A stretch of DNA of 64,000 bases, from NCBI GenBank assembly GCA_900319905.1, contig ONQB01000004.1, forward strand, positions 1-64,000, written 5' to 3'. The notes beneath the pieces were generated by a model. The model was not told the origin of the DNA, did not search any database, and saw only the letters and a list, made by a program, of their open reading frames with translations. Source of the stretch: an uncultured Prevotella sp. (GTDB taxonomy: Bacteria > Bacteroidota > Bacteroidia > Bacteroidales > Bacteroidaceae). Below, piece by piece: positions 39,615 through 48,999 of the stretch (position 1 is the first letter of the stretch; every line of letters begins with the position of its first letter). The position numbers and the translations under genes were made by a program.

Positions 39615-41672
39615 TTATATCTTTTTACGTCCAGTCCTGTTTTTGGGGGACTTGTCGCCTTTCTTTCTCAAGACCACAGCCGAGCGGGCGGGCAGGTATA
39701 GTTTGAGCCATCCCTTCCCGTCCTTTTCGTAGAGGGGATCAAAGTTAGTGAGATGCGGCACACTGTCGTCAGCCAGACCATTGCCACCAAAAATCTTGGC
39801 GTCAGTGTTGAGCATCACGTCGTATTCACCATCCTTCACCAGAAAGCCATAGTCTGTGTATGAATTTGTAGGCGAGAAATTGAATACGAATAACAAGCTA
39901 CCTCTTTCGAAAGCAAGCACCTGATCGTCATCATTATGCCATATTTCCTGCACCGGTGTAAGATTGAATGCCTTCTCGCTCTTTACAACGTTCAGCATCT
40001 CACGGTCGAAGTCACCAAGGAAGTGGTAGTCAAGGTCCTTATTATCAACGAGATTCCATTGACGTCTCGCATACTTATAACTCCAGCCATTACCCTCACG
40101 CGGGAAATCAATCCACTCTGGATGACCAAACTCATTGCCCATGAAGTTGAGATAGCCACCATTAATGGCAGCCAACGTTACAAGTCTTATCATCTTATGC
40201 AGAGCAATACCACGGTTGACAAGGTTCGTCTCATCACCGTGCTTGAAATGCCAGTACATATCAGCATCAATAAGTCGGAAGATAATCGTCTTATCACCCA
40301 CAAGAGCCTGATCATGGCTCTCACAATAAGAGATGGTCTTTTCGTCGGCCCTGCGGTTCTTCATCTCCCAGAAGATACTGCTGGTCTTCCATTCCTCATC
40401 ACGTTCTTCCTTAATAATCTTGATCCAGAAGTCCGGGATGTTCATGGCCAAACGATAGTCAAAGCCATAGCCACCGTCCTCAAACTTAGCAGCCAATCCG
40501 GGCATGCCGCTCACCTCCTCCGCAATAGTGATGGCATTGGGATTGATTTCATGAACGAGCTTATTAGCCATTGTAAGATAACAAATTGCATTGTCGTCCT
40601 CATGACCATTGAAATAGTCGCCATAGTTGCAGAATGCCTCGCCAAGTCCGTGACTGTAATAAAGCATCGATGTTACGCCATCGAAGCGGAATCCGTCGAA
40701 ATGGAACTCTTCAATCCAATACTTGCAATTAGAAAGCAGGAAGTGTATGACATCATCCTTACCATAATCAAAGCACAGGCTATCCCAAGCCGGATGCTCG
40801 TGGCGGTCACCAGGATAGAAGTACTGATTGGGGTCCCCGGCCAAGTTGCCAAGGCCCTCCACCTCGTTTTTCACTGCATGTGAATGCACTATATCCATGA
40901 TAACAGCCACTCCCTGCTCATGAGCAGCATCGATGAGTGCTTTCAATTCCTCGGGGGTGCCAAAGCGAGACGACGGTGCAAAGAACGAACTTACATGATA
41001 ACCAAAGCTACCATAATAAGGATGCTCCTGAATTGCCATCACCTGAATAGCATTATAGCCGTCCTTTACGATGCGGGGCAACACATTATCTTTGAACTCC
41101 GTATAAGTGCCAACCTTCTCTGCATCCTGTGCCATTCCTATATGACACTCATAGATAAGCAATGGGTCCTTCTTTGGAATGAACTTACGCTTTTTCCACC
41201 TATAGGGGGTGGGAGCCCACACTTGCGCCGAGAATATCTTTGTCTGTTCGTCCTGCACCACCCGTGTGGCCCAAGCCGGTATGCGTTCTCCTTGGCCGCC
41301 ATTCCATTTGACATGCATCTTGAAGAGATCGCCATGCTTCATGGCGTTTTGTGGAAGATTGATCTCCCAGTTTCCGGTACCCTCTACGCGATGACAGCGA
41401 TATTCTTCCTTCTCCTGCCAGCCATTGAAGTCACCAACAAGATAGATATCAGTTGCGTTAGGCGCCCACTCACGGAACATCCACCCGTGCTTAGTACGAT
41501 GAAGTCCATAGTAATCATAACCACTTGCAAAGTCTGCAAGCGATTTTGTACCACCCTGCGTCAACTGGTCCATTTTCCACAACGCATGATTATGCCGTCC
41601 TACGATGGCATCCTCATAGGGTTCAAGGTAAGGGTCATTGGCTACAATGCCAATATGTTTAACTATTGCCAT
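39615..41672 (-). CDS. glgB: 1,4-alpha-glucan branching enzyme
   Basis: A 685-residue GH13 enzyme that adds alpha-1,6 branches to glycogen. It has an N-terminal carbohydrate-binding module (about residues 55-150) and the catalytic barrel. The nucleophile Asp lies in GFRFDGVTS, the acid/base Glu in TIAEEVSG and the third Asp in CESHDQALVGD. The sequence is close to the eukaryote-like branch (GH13_8 type), which is usual in Bacteroidota. The last 15 residues are basic. No promoter was recognised upstream. Confidence 0.94.
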   Translation of the reverse strand: MAIVKHIGIVANDPYLEPYEDAIVGRHNHALWKMDQLTQGGTKSLADFASGYDYYGLHRTKHGWMFREWAPNATDIYLVGDFNGWQEKEEYRCHRVEGTGNWEINLPQNAMKHGDLFKMHVKWNGGQGERIPAWATRVVQDEQTKIFSAQVWAPTPYRWKKRKFIPKKDPLLIYECHIGMAQDAEKVGTYTEFKDNVLPRIVKDGYNAIQVMAIQEHPYYGSFGYHVSSFFAPSSRFGTPEELKALIDAAHEQGVAVIMDIVHSHAVKNEVEGLGNLAGDPNQYFYPGDRHEHPAWDSLCFDYGKDDVIHFLLSNCKYWIEEFHFDGFRFDGVTSMLYYSHGLGEAFCNYGDYFNGHEDDNAICYLTMANKLVHEINPNAITIAEEVSGMPGLAAKFEDGGYGFDYRLAMNIPDFWIKIIKEERDEEWKTSSIFWEMKNRRADEKTISYCESHDQALVGDKTIIFRLIDADMYWHFKHGDETNLVNRGIALHKMIRLVTLAAINGGYLNFMGNEFGHPEWIDFPREGNGWSYKYARRQWNLVDNKDLDYHFLGDFDREMLNVVKSEKAFNLTPVQEIWHNDDDQVLAFERGSLLFVFNFSPTNSYTDYGFLVKDGEYDVMLNTDAKIFGGNGLADDSVPHLTNFDPLYEKDGKGWLKLYLPARSAVVLRKKGDKSPKNRTGRKKI

Positions 41673-41730
41673 AAGCTGATAGTATTAATAGGAACATAAT
41701 AAAAGAAACCTTACTGTTATTTAGAACAGA

Positions 41731-42858
41731 TTAATTATCATTGAATCTTCGCCCACTCTCATAGTGTCCTGTGCAGGTCACTTGTCCGTTGGCGTCTTTT
41801 TCCACGAAACGCCCATCACGCATGTCATTGACATAATTTCCCTCGAAGCGTTTACCATCTCTCGTTTCCTCGATGCATTTACCATTGCGCATTCCATTGC
41901 GATATGTACCCTTGAAGCGGGTACCATTGGCATAATGGATGATAACTTCGCCATCGATCTTACCATTGACAAACGTACCTTCAAACACATCGCCGCTCTT
42001 TTTTGTTAGCTTACCATGTCCGTTTAGAAGATCGTTTTTCCACATGCCTTCATAGCGGTCACCATTGGCCCACACAAACGTGCCTTGACCAACGCGTTCT
42101 CCCTCGTTGAAATGACCGGTATAGAGATCGCCATTAGCATACTTGAAGATGCCTTCCCCAGTGCGTTCGCCCTGGTTATAGTCTCCCTCATACTGGTCTC
42201 CATTCTGGAAAATGTAGATGCCACGACCTTGTTGTATGTCGTCCATCCACTGGCCCTTATACACGTCTCCGTCAGCATATTTGTTCACGCCATAGCCACA
42301 ACGCTGATTATTGCTCCAGTCGCCTCGGTAGGTTGTACCATCGCCCCAGTCAAAGAAGCCTTTGCCTTCTTTCTTATCGTCTTTCCACTGGCCATCGTAG
42401 TAAGCCCCACTTGAATAAGTATACTTACCGCGTCCCTGACGCATGTCATGAAACCAGTCACCATCGTAGATATCGCCATTGAAATAATACATCACGCCAT
42501 GACCTTGCTGATAGTCACGGAACCATAGTCCAACGTATTTATTGTTGTTGCTAAAATAATAGGTGCCTCGACCATGCTGTTGGTTTAGTAGCCACTGGCC
42601 TTCGTATTTTTCACCATCAGCAAAGGTATAGACACCATATCCCTGCCGTTTGCCTTTCACAAACTCGCCCTCGTAGGTGTTCCCGTTCTCATAGACAACG
42701 CTGCCCTTACCCTGAGGCTTGCCTGAAGCCATCTCTCCCCTGTAAGAGCCCTTGACACCCATCTCCTCTATTGAGCAACTGCCCAAAGTGATTTTCTGGG
42801 CAAAAGCTTCAAGTTCTAAGGACGAGAGCAATAAGAATAAAAAGATATATTTTTTCAC
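41731..42858 (-). CDS. Exported MORN-repeat protein
   Basis: A frame opens at 42888, but that TTG is part of the -7 box TATCTTTG. The GTG at 42858 gives VKKYIFLFLLLSSLELEAFAQ, a good signal peptide, so I choose it (375 residues). About 14 MORN repeats of 23 residues follow (such as KYEGQWLLNQQHGRGTYYF), which read as 69-bp repeats in the DNA. MORN proteins bind other proteins or lipids; no enzymatic part is present. Confidence 0.88.
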   Translation of the reverse strand: MKKYIFLFLLLSSLELEAFAQKITLGSCSIEEMGVKGSYRGEMASGKPQGKGSVVYENGNTYEGEFVKGKRQGYGVYTFADGEKYEGQWLLNQQHGRGTYYFSNNNKYVGLWFRDYQQGHGVMYYFNGDIYDGDWFHDMRQGRGKYTYSSGAYYDGQWKDDKKEGKGFFDWGDGTTYRGDWSNNQRCGYGVNKYADGDVYKGQWMDDIQQGRGIYIFQNGDQYEGDYNQGERTGEGIFKYANGDLYTGHFNEGERVGQGTFVWANGDRYEGMWKNDLLNGHGKLTKKSGDVFEGTFVNGKIDGEVIIHYANGTRFKGTYRNGMRNGKCIEETRDGKRFEGNYVNDMRDGRFVEKDANGQVTCTGHYESGRRFNDN

Positions 42859-42885
42859 TAATTGGTTTCTTTTGTAATTACACGC

Positions 42886-42893
42886 CAAAGATA
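42886..42893 (-). promoter_or_regulatory. -7 box of the MORN-repeat gene
   Basis: TATCTTTG on the minus strand, ending at 42886. Transcription would start near 42878, giving a leader of about 20 bases before the GTG at 42858. A TTTG lies upstream at 42908-42911, but the spacing is only 14 bases. Confidence 0.6.
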
Positions 42894-42922
42894 CGAAATA
42901 AAAATGACAAACACGTCTTTTT

Positions 42923-42997
42923 TACCTTTGCAGACATTATTTTAACATAAATAAAGGACGTATGATAGATGACAAGGACATTATTTTAGTACCTTTG
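42923..42997 (+). promoter_or_regulatory. Two -7 boxes before kdsB
   Basis: TACCTTTG occurs twice, at 42923-42930 and 42990-42997, 67 bases apart, with a 12-base direct repeat GACATTATTTTA associated with each. The second is about 28 bases from the kdsB ATG. The gene may have two start points or a recently duplicated promoter. Confidence 0.55.
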
Positions 42998-43025
42998 CTC
43001 AACGAACAAACTAAAAAGAGCATCT

Positions 43026-43775
43026 ATGAAATTCATTGCTATTATCCCGGCACGCTACGCTTCGACCCGATTCCCAGGCAAGCCATTGGCAGTGCTAGGC
43101 GGTCACACAGTCATTGATCGCGTCTATCATCAGGTTGTCAAGGTACTGCCGGAGGCGTACGTCGCTACTGACGATGAGCGTATCTTCAATGCCGTGGAGT
43201 CTTTTGGCGGTAAAGCCGTCATGACGCGTTCGGACCATCACAGCGGCACCGACCGCATTGAAGAAGCTGCTGAAAAGATTGGCACCGACGCTGACGTCAT
43301 TGTTAACATACAGGGCGATGAGCCCTTTATTCAACCCTCGCAAATCCAAACGGTATGCGAACAATTTAGCCATCCCGACACACAAATTGCCACCCTTGGT
43401 AAGCCTTTTGCCACTATGGATGCCGTTGAGAATCCTAACTCTCCAAAGATAGTAGTTGATGTCAATGGCTTTGCGCTGTACTTCTCCCGTTCGGTCATCC
43501 CGTTCGTACGTGGCGTTGACCGCGTCGAATGGCTATCCCACTACCCCTTCCTCAAGCATCTCGGCATTTATGCATACCAACGGGAAGTGCTGCGACAAAT
43601 CACACAGCTGCCCATGTCACCGTTGGAAAAAGCCGAAAGCCTGGAGCAACTGCGCTGGCTACAAAATGGCTACCGCATACGAGTAGGCATAACCAACGTA
43701 GAAACCGTCGGCATTGATACTGCTGACGATTTACGAAGAGCAGAAGATTTCTTGTTAAAAAACGAAAATTTGTAA
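43026..43775 (+). CDS. kdsB: 3-deoxy-manno-octulosonate cytidylyltransferase
   Basis: A 249-residue nucleotidyltransferase that activates KDO as CMP-KDO for lipopolysaccharide core synthesis. The N-terminal IPARYASTRFPGKPL, the NIQGDEPFI and the LEKAESLEQLRWL motifs are all present. Length is normal. It is divergent from the MORN-repeat gene and converges on the GH53 gene. Confidence 0.96.
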   Translation: MKFIAIIPARYASTRFPGKPLAVLGGHTVIDRVYHQVVKVLPEAYVATDDERIFNAVESFGGKAVMTRSDHHSGTDRIEEAAEKIGTDADVIVNIQGDEPFIQPSQIQTVCEQFSHPDTQIATLGKPFATMDAVENPNSPKIVVDVNGFALYFSRSVIPFVRGVDRVEWLSHYPFLKHLGIYAYQREVLRQITQLPMSPLEKAESLEQLRWLQNGYRIRVGITNVETVGIDTADDLRRAEDFLLKNENL

Positions 43776-43784
43776 TACGTATTA

Positions 43785-43810
43785 TGGCCATCGGCATTAG
43801 CCGATGGCCA
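43785..43810. terminator. Hairpin between convergent kdsB and GH53 genes
   Basis: TGGCCATCGGC (43785-43795) and GCCGATGGCCA (43800-43810) are perfectly complementary around a four-base loop. A-rich sequence follows on the plus strand, so no T run is present there. It probably separates the two converging transcripts. Confidence 0.65.
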
Positions 43811-43842
43811 ATAAAAAAAGCCTCATTCCAGGGACGGATAAG

Positions 43843-45366
43843 TTACTCTATACGCTTTTCCACCTTAGCTCCTTGCTTTACGATATACAACTGGCCCTTA
43901 ACCGGTGCAGTGATTTCTCTGCCACTTAAGTCAAACCACTGTGCATGACTTGTTGACTCAGACAATGGAGCAACAATGCCAGCAGTAGCAGTCTCGTTAT
44001 AAACATGCGTCCAATTCATGTTGACCAAGTCAACCGTAATGTCGTAGACTCCAGTCTTGCTGCCGTCAATCCATAGGTTCCATTGATCCGATGCTGAGGA
44101 GAGCTTCGTTTTGTCCAACGGATCAGAGCCATACCACACATTATTCTCCGAGTCAACAACCTTGAAGTTCAGCCAACCTTCTGTAGCATTGAGCTGACCT
44201 GCATAGATACCATCCTTGCCTTCCACGGGATGAAGGACTGCAAGGATGTTTTGTCCGCTTTTGTCGTAGACATTCAGATAGGCAGGATATTGACTTTCAT
44301 CCGCCACTGTCTTCCCGCCGAAAGCGTCAAGTGCTTTCGTTGGTCTTCCGTCGGCAGTGAAAGCGCCCATGCCATAGGCATTCCAGTCCGACTTCTCATA
44401 ATAAGCCGGCTTCCAAACACCATTTGTCTCTGGTTCCCAATAAAATATGCCGGCACATTGTGAAATGGCCTTCATGCGATTGAAGAGGTCTATCATCACT
44501 TTCTGACCGAGATTCGGCTTACTGACATCGAAACCAGTCTCACAAATCATCACCGGCACGCCAAACTGAGAAATAGCCTGCTGCACATATTTCGCTGCAT
44601 TGATGTTGCTGTACGTTGCATCAGACGACGTACTGTTCCATTCAGAAGCTGTGGGATAGTGAGACAAACCTATCATATCGAATTTTCCGCCTGCAGCTTT
44701 GAAATCGGGAAAGAACCACTGTGCCTTGTCGGCGCCACCAAGATGAATAATCACGTAAGAATCAGGGAAAATAGACTTGACGGCATCGTATCCAGCGTTG
44801 CTCAACCCAACATAATCAGTAAACCGAGCAGTACCAGTCTTGGCCCAATCTATCTTTCCGAAGGGGAAAACCATTCCACTATTGGTCTCATTACCCACCT
44901 GTACCCACTTAGGCGTTACTCCTTCTTCCTTCAGTGCCTGCAACACCTCGGTTGTATGATTAGCCAACGCTTGCTTCACTTCATCCGTAGTCATATCTTT
45001 CCATGCATTCGGAACATTCTGATTAGCAGGATCGGCAAAGGTATCGCTATAGTGGAAGTCAATCATCACATCAAGTCCCTCATTCTTAGCACGCTTGGCC
45101 TTCGCCAAAACATCAGCTTTGTCACACCAAGGTCCATAGCCATAGCCGTCAGGGTCAACCCACACACGCAGACGGATGGCTGTCATGCCCAATTCCTTCA
45201 TTAGGGCAAAGATATCCCTCTGCTCTCCTTTGGCATTATAGAAATGAACTCCATTCGACTCCATCTCGGTACACCAACTAATATCAGCACCTCTGACGAA
45301 ACTCTGTGCCTTCGCATTGAATGCCATTATGCACAGCATATATACTATCCATAAAATCCTTTTCAT
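43843..45366 (-). CDS. GH53 endo-beta-1,4-galactanase
   Basis: The frame opens at 45483, but the ATG at 45366 gives a proper signal peptide (MKRILWIVYMLCIMAFNAKAQ), so I use it (507 residues). The GH53 catalytic residues are seen: acid/base Glu in QVGNETNSGM and nucleophile Glu in MICETGFD. The next part, about 100 residues ending NMNWTHV, looks like a beta-sandwich accessory domain. The last 30 residues (WFDLSGREI... then LYIVKQG) resemble a Bacteroidota C-terminal sorting-type tail. The enzyme would cleave beta-1,4-galactan side chains of pectin. Confidence 0.9.
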   Translation of the reverse strand: MKRILWIVYMLCIMAFNAKAQSFVRGADISWCTEMESNGVHFYNAKGEQRDIFALMKELGMTAIRLRVWVDPDGYGYGPWCDKADVLAKAKRAKNEGLDVMIDFHYSDTFADPANQNVPNAWKDMTTDEVKQALANHTTEVLQALKEEGVTPKWVQVGNETNSGMVFPFGKIDWAKTGTARFTDYVGLSNAGYDAVKSIFPDSYVIIHLGGADKAQWFFPDFKAAGGKFDMIGLSHYPTASEWNSTSSDATYSNINAAKYVQQAISQFGVPVMICETGFDVSKPNLGQKVMIDLFNRMKAISQCAGIFYWEPETNGVWKPAYYEKSDWNAYGMGAFTADGRPTKALDAFGGKTVADESQYPAYLNVYDKSGQNILAVLHPVEGKDGIYAGQLNATEGWLNFKVVDSENNVWYGSDPLDKTKLSSASDQWNLWIDGSKTGVYDITVDLVNMNWTHVYNETATAGIVAPLSESTSHAQWFDLSGREITAPVKGQLYIVKQGAKVEKRIE

Positions 45367-45455
45367 CTTTCTTACACGTCTTTTGAGTTTTATATAAATA
45401 AGGAGTATACTTCTAATGGACAAACATCGGAAATTGAATCCTGGCTGTCTGTCAG

Positions 45456-47627
45456 TTATGGCAATGGAAGCAATCCTTCCCAACGCACATCCCAGTCACG
45501 TGGGAAACCAGGGTTAGGTTCCTTGGAGCCATCCCATCCAGCGCACATCATAGCTACGGCTGTAAGCAGGCCACCATTGCCAGGCAGATAGACCCGCAAG
45601 CGGTTGTCCTGATAGTTGTGACCATTGTTGAGATAAGTGTTCTTTTGCATCGGCATCACCAAAGCATCTACGGCCGTCTCTGGCCGGTTGAGCCGTGCGG
45701 CTGTCATAGCAGTCATAGGGAAGTCCCAACCCCATGATGTCGCCCAATTCCAATGCTGCCAGACCCAATCCAAAGTCCGGCTCATCACCTTATCGTCTAT
45801 CAACTGACAATCAGGAAGCACACCTAATGCCCCTAGCAACGCTGGATGATCAGACGTGCATCGCGTATTGGTATAGGTATCAGTTGCACTCTCTGCCGCA
45901 AGATAAAGTGAGTCGGCATTATAAGCCAAGGGCGAAAGCGAAGCAAGCACCTTGTCCCACATGGCATTGCGCGTTAATCCGCGACGCAGTCTCCACTGCT
46001 GAGCCGTCTCTAAAGCATAATGCCAGTAAGACAGTTCGAAAGGAGGATTGAAAGTTGTGTCAGCAGGCAGTGTTTCCTGTGCCGGGATGCATCCCTTAAG
46101 GATGTAGCGTTTGTGGATGGTGTCATAGGTGGCAAACGACGCCATAAACTCCGCTGTTTCATCGACGAGTCTGCCGTACTTCTGAAGCACTTGCACAGGC
46201 GTTACGCTGCTTTGGCTGTCAACATCCATCGCTGCATTTTTGGCCTGGGCTTGGGCTGCACGATAGAGCAATTCAGCAAGATAGATGGGATGCGGCTGTT
46301 GCCAGACAAGGTAAGAACCCACATTGGAAGGGGCTTCTTGTGCACTGGGATCAGTCATCTTCATCCATCTCACTCCCTCATAGCCTTGTCGGCGGGCTAT
46401 CTCGCGCGCCATAGGCTCAGCCTTGAAATACCATGACAGCGAGCGATCGAGCAGTTCAGGATGTCCCCAAAGCGCGAATTGTGCCTGATGCCACCAAATC
46501 ATTTCAAGATGGAACTTTCCAAACCAACTGTTATAAGTCAATCCTGTTTCCTGAGGCGGAGTATTGCCAGCATCGTTCACCGCCAACAGATAAGCCGACA
46601 GAATGGTACGCCGTTCTATTTCCCTAGCCCGTTTGTCTGCCACATGTGAAAAGTCAACAATGCCACCCAGCTTCCAGTAGTGCTCCCAATAGCTGATAGC
46701 AGTCTGAGCAATAGCCTTGAAGGACACAGGCTCACGTGAAGAAGCTATCGCGACGGAGTCCTCAGGCAAGAAATGGCACACAAGACTGAAGTCATTGGTC
46801 TTGGCCGCAATGCTCACCTTGTTCTGCTGACAATCAAAGTCGGCATCTGCACTGGCATTAAGCGCTACGCTATAACGGGTGGCATCAACCACACGGTCGA
46901 TGGTGGCCTCACGTTTGTTCACCACCTTCAATATTGTCTGATGCTTATCATTTGCATTCCAGTTACAAGCATCGTCACTGTGTCCGCCCGTGGGGTAAGG
47001 GAAATGTAGCAAGAGCAGGATGGGACCCTCGCTATGAATACTGACTGCCACACGATCGTGATAGGGATCACAAACGGTGGTCACGTCGTAACGCTGACCA
47101 TTGTAGATGAAACGACTGTGCACACTCCCTGTCCACATATCCAGCGTCTGCTGGACATGAGTCACAGCATTTGCGTTAGGAAAGTCAAAGCCAAGACACC
47201 CCAAATGAAGCCTATGGGGATTCTTACGCAACCATTCCGACGCGTCTCGTTGTCGTCCAGGCTTCTTAAACTGAGCAGAATACAACTCTTTATGTCCCTT
47301 GCCAAAGTCTTTAGTCACCAGCGCATCGGCAGGCTTATAATTACCAATATTGGCAAACGAATGCCAAGCCCAGTCACTGAACGTACCCAGTGGGATGCCC
47401 TTACTGTATCTCTCCGGGAAAGTCTGCAGGCCAGTAGCGTCTATCGTCATGGCGAAGTGACCATTGCCAACGGTGAAAGCCGACAGCGTGTCCAATGTAT
47501 TAACATGAGGATTATTGCGCGTCACCACTTCATGACGGTCAATAACGACATTACGTGCCAATCCGTTTGCAGCAAACGATGGAGCAAAAAGGAGCAAAAC
47601 AATGAGAGGTACAACGATATGTTTCAA
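45456..47627 (-). CDS. Exported (alpha/alpha)6-type glycosidase, GH65-like
   Basis: A 723-residue protein with a signal peptide (MKHIVVPLIVLLLFAPSFA). The mature N-terminus, with HNP-type residues RNNPHVNTLDTLSAFTVGNGHFAMTID (read as two short motifs NNPHVN and SAFTVGNG), and ETGLTYNSWFGKFHLEMIWWH resemble GH65-like helical barrel glycosidases of Bacteroidales. I am confident of the fold class but not of family or substrate. It precedes the GH53 gene by 89 bases on the same strand. Confidence 0.6.
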   Translation of the reverse strand: MKHIVVPLIVLLLFAPSFAANGLARNVVIDRHEVVTRNNPHVNTLDTLSAFTVGNGHFAMTIDATGLQTFPERYSKGIPLGTFSDWAWHSFANIGNYKPADALVTKDFGKGHKELYSAQFKKPGRQRDASEWLRKNPHRLHLGCLGFDFPNANAVTHVQQTLDMWTGSVHSRFIYNGQRYDVTTVCDPYHDRVAVSIHSEGPILLLLHFPYPTGGHSDDACNWNANDKHQTILKVVNKREATIDRVVDATRYSVALNASADADFDCQQNKVSIAAKTNDFSLVCHFLPEDSVAIASSREPVSFKAIAQTAISYWEHYWKLGGIVDFSHVADKRAREIERRTILSAYLLAVNDAGNTPPQETGLTYNSWFGKFHLEMIWWHQAQFALWGHPELLDRSLSWYFKAEPMAREIARRQGYEGVRWMKMTDPSAQEAPSNVGSYLVWQQPHPIYLAELLYRAAQAQAKNAAMDVDSQSSVTPVQVLQKYGRLVDETAEFMASFATYDTIHKRYILKGCIPAQETLPADTTFNPPFELSYWHYALETAQQWRLRRGLTRNAMWDKVLASLSPLAYNADSLYLAAESATDTYTNTRCTSDHPALLGALGVLPDCQLIDDKVMSRTLDWVWQHWNWATSWGWDFPMTAMTAARLNRPETAVDALVMPMQKNTYLNNGHNYQDNRLRVYLPGNGGLLTAVAMMCAGWDGSKEPNPGFPRDWDVRWEGLLPLP

Positions 47628-47671
47628 GGCTCTAATAATTTATTGTTGATCACTATTTCATATTACACTTA

Positions 47672-47679
47672 CAAAAGTA
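47672..47679 (-). promoter_or_regulatory. -7 box of the GH65-like gene
   Basis: TACTTTTG on the minus strand, giving a leader of about 38 bases before the ATG at 47627. No clear -33 element was seen. Confidence 0.5.
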
Positions 47680-47751
47680 ACACAAAATCTTCATAGAAGC
47701 ATCCTAATCCTTTAAAAAAATGAGCCACACAATCATTTTTGATCGGAATAC

Positions 47752-47782
47752 TTGTCTAAAAGGCTGGAAGTTTGTAACTTTG
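47752..47782 (+). promoter_or_regulatory. Promoter of the GH43/anSME/sulfatase operon
   Basis: TTG (47752-47754) and TAACTTTG (47775-47782) are 20 bases apart. The start lies about 33 bases before the ATG at 47822. Since the three plus-strand genes are tightly packed, this promoter probably drives all of them. Confidence 0.75.
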
Positions 47783-47821
47783 CTATATCACATGAATAGT
47801 ATGCTACTCTAAAATCAACTT

Positions 47822-48988
47822 ATGAACATCAAGAAACATCTTCTTTTCCTCTCTTGCCTGCTGATGGCAGTAAACCTCAGTGCTAAAAAGAACGCTACAC
47901 CACCGTCTGAAAAGGACATGGGCGCCTACGTCATGGTCTACCACAAAGACGCCGACCACGGGCTGCACATGGCTATCTCCTATGATTCCTACACTTGGAC
48001 GGCACTCAACAATGACAAGCCGGTCATTGCCGGTGACACCATTGCCATGCAACATGGCATTCGAGATCCACATATTCTCAGAGGACCTGACGGAGGTTTC
48101 TACCTTGCCATGACCGATCTACACATCTTTGCCCAAAAGGAAGCTGCCGAGAAGGCTGGCTACAAAGGTATTCCCGCTTATCGCACAACAGAATGGGAGC
48201 GCGACGGGCGCAAATATGGCTGGGGCAACAACCGAGGGTTAGTGCTGATGAAGTCGTTCGACCTCATCCACTGGAAACGAGCAAACATTGACTTCTCAGC
48301 CCTCACCTGTCCCACAGGCATCACTGATACCCACGGCAATCCTATCCCATGGAGCGAGGTAGGTTGTGTCTGGGCACCTGAAACAGTATATGATTCTCTT
48401 ACCCACCAGTTGCTCATCCACTTCACCATCAGAATGAAGACGGGCACCAACCGCATCTATTATGCTTATGTCAACAATGACTTCAACCAATTGAGTTCTG
48501 ACCCTCATCTACTCTTCGAGGCACCGCTCAATGGCGACGGCGTACCCTCTTACTCAGTCATTGATTCCGACATCATACCTTTCGGTGGCAAATGGCATCT
48601 CTTCTATGTCAGCCATGAGAAGACCGCCACTGTAAAGCATGCTACTGCTGACAGGCTTACAGGGCCTTACATCATGGACAACAACTATGACGATGGCGAA
48701 CGACAGGGACACGAAGCTCCTAACTGCTGGGAAAGGATTCCAAAGCACGAAGGCGATACTGCTACGTATGTGGTAATGTTCGACAACTATCATCACCGTC
48801 CTCACAACTTTGGCTTCGTTGAGACACGTGACTTTCAGTCATTCCAACCCATTGGCTACTTCGACGCTAAGGGCAGCAAGATGCATCGCACCAACTTCTC
48901 TGAACAGAAACACGGCGCAGTGGCTCCCCTTACCATGGCTGAAGCAAAAGCACTGGAGAAATACTGGAAGAAACAACAGAAGAAATAA
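47822..48988 (+). CDS. GH43-like five-bladed propeller glycosidase
   Basis: A 388-residue exported protein with signal peptide MNIKKHLLFLSCLLMAVNLSA. It shows the GH43-like motifs GIRDPHILRG (Asp) and VWAPETVYD (acid Glu), and the later SYSVIDSDIIPF typical of the propeller. GH43 enzymes act mostly on arabinan or xylan side chains; the precise substrate cannot be set. It precedes the sulfatase maturase by 11 bases. Confidence 0.8.
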   Translation: MNIKKHLLFLSCLLMAVNLSAKKNATPPSEKDMGAYVMVYHKDADHGLHMAISYDSYTWTALNNDKPVIAGDTIAMQHGIRDPHILRGPDGGFYLAMTDLHIFAQKEAAEKAGYKGIPAYRTTEWERDGRKYGWGNNRGLVLMKSFDLIHWKRANIDFSALTCPTGITDTHGNPIPWSEVGCVWAPETVYDSLTHQLLIHFTIRMKTGTNRIYYAYVNNDFNQLSSDPHLLFEAPLNGDGVPSYSVIDSDIIPFGGKWHLFYVSHEKTATVKHATADRLTGPYIMDNNYDDGERQGHEAPNCWERIPKHEGDTATYVVMFDNYHHRPHNFGFVETRDFQSFQPIGYFDAKGSKMHRTNFSEQKHGAVAPLTMAEAKALEKYWKKQQKK

Positions 48989-48999
48989 GCCCGTCATAC

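Noticed and set aside
42962..43117. 51-codon frame overlapping the kdsB start
   Set aside because: Has a fair ribosome site, but the second kdsB promoter lies inside it and no conservation can be shown; mentioned only as a possibility.
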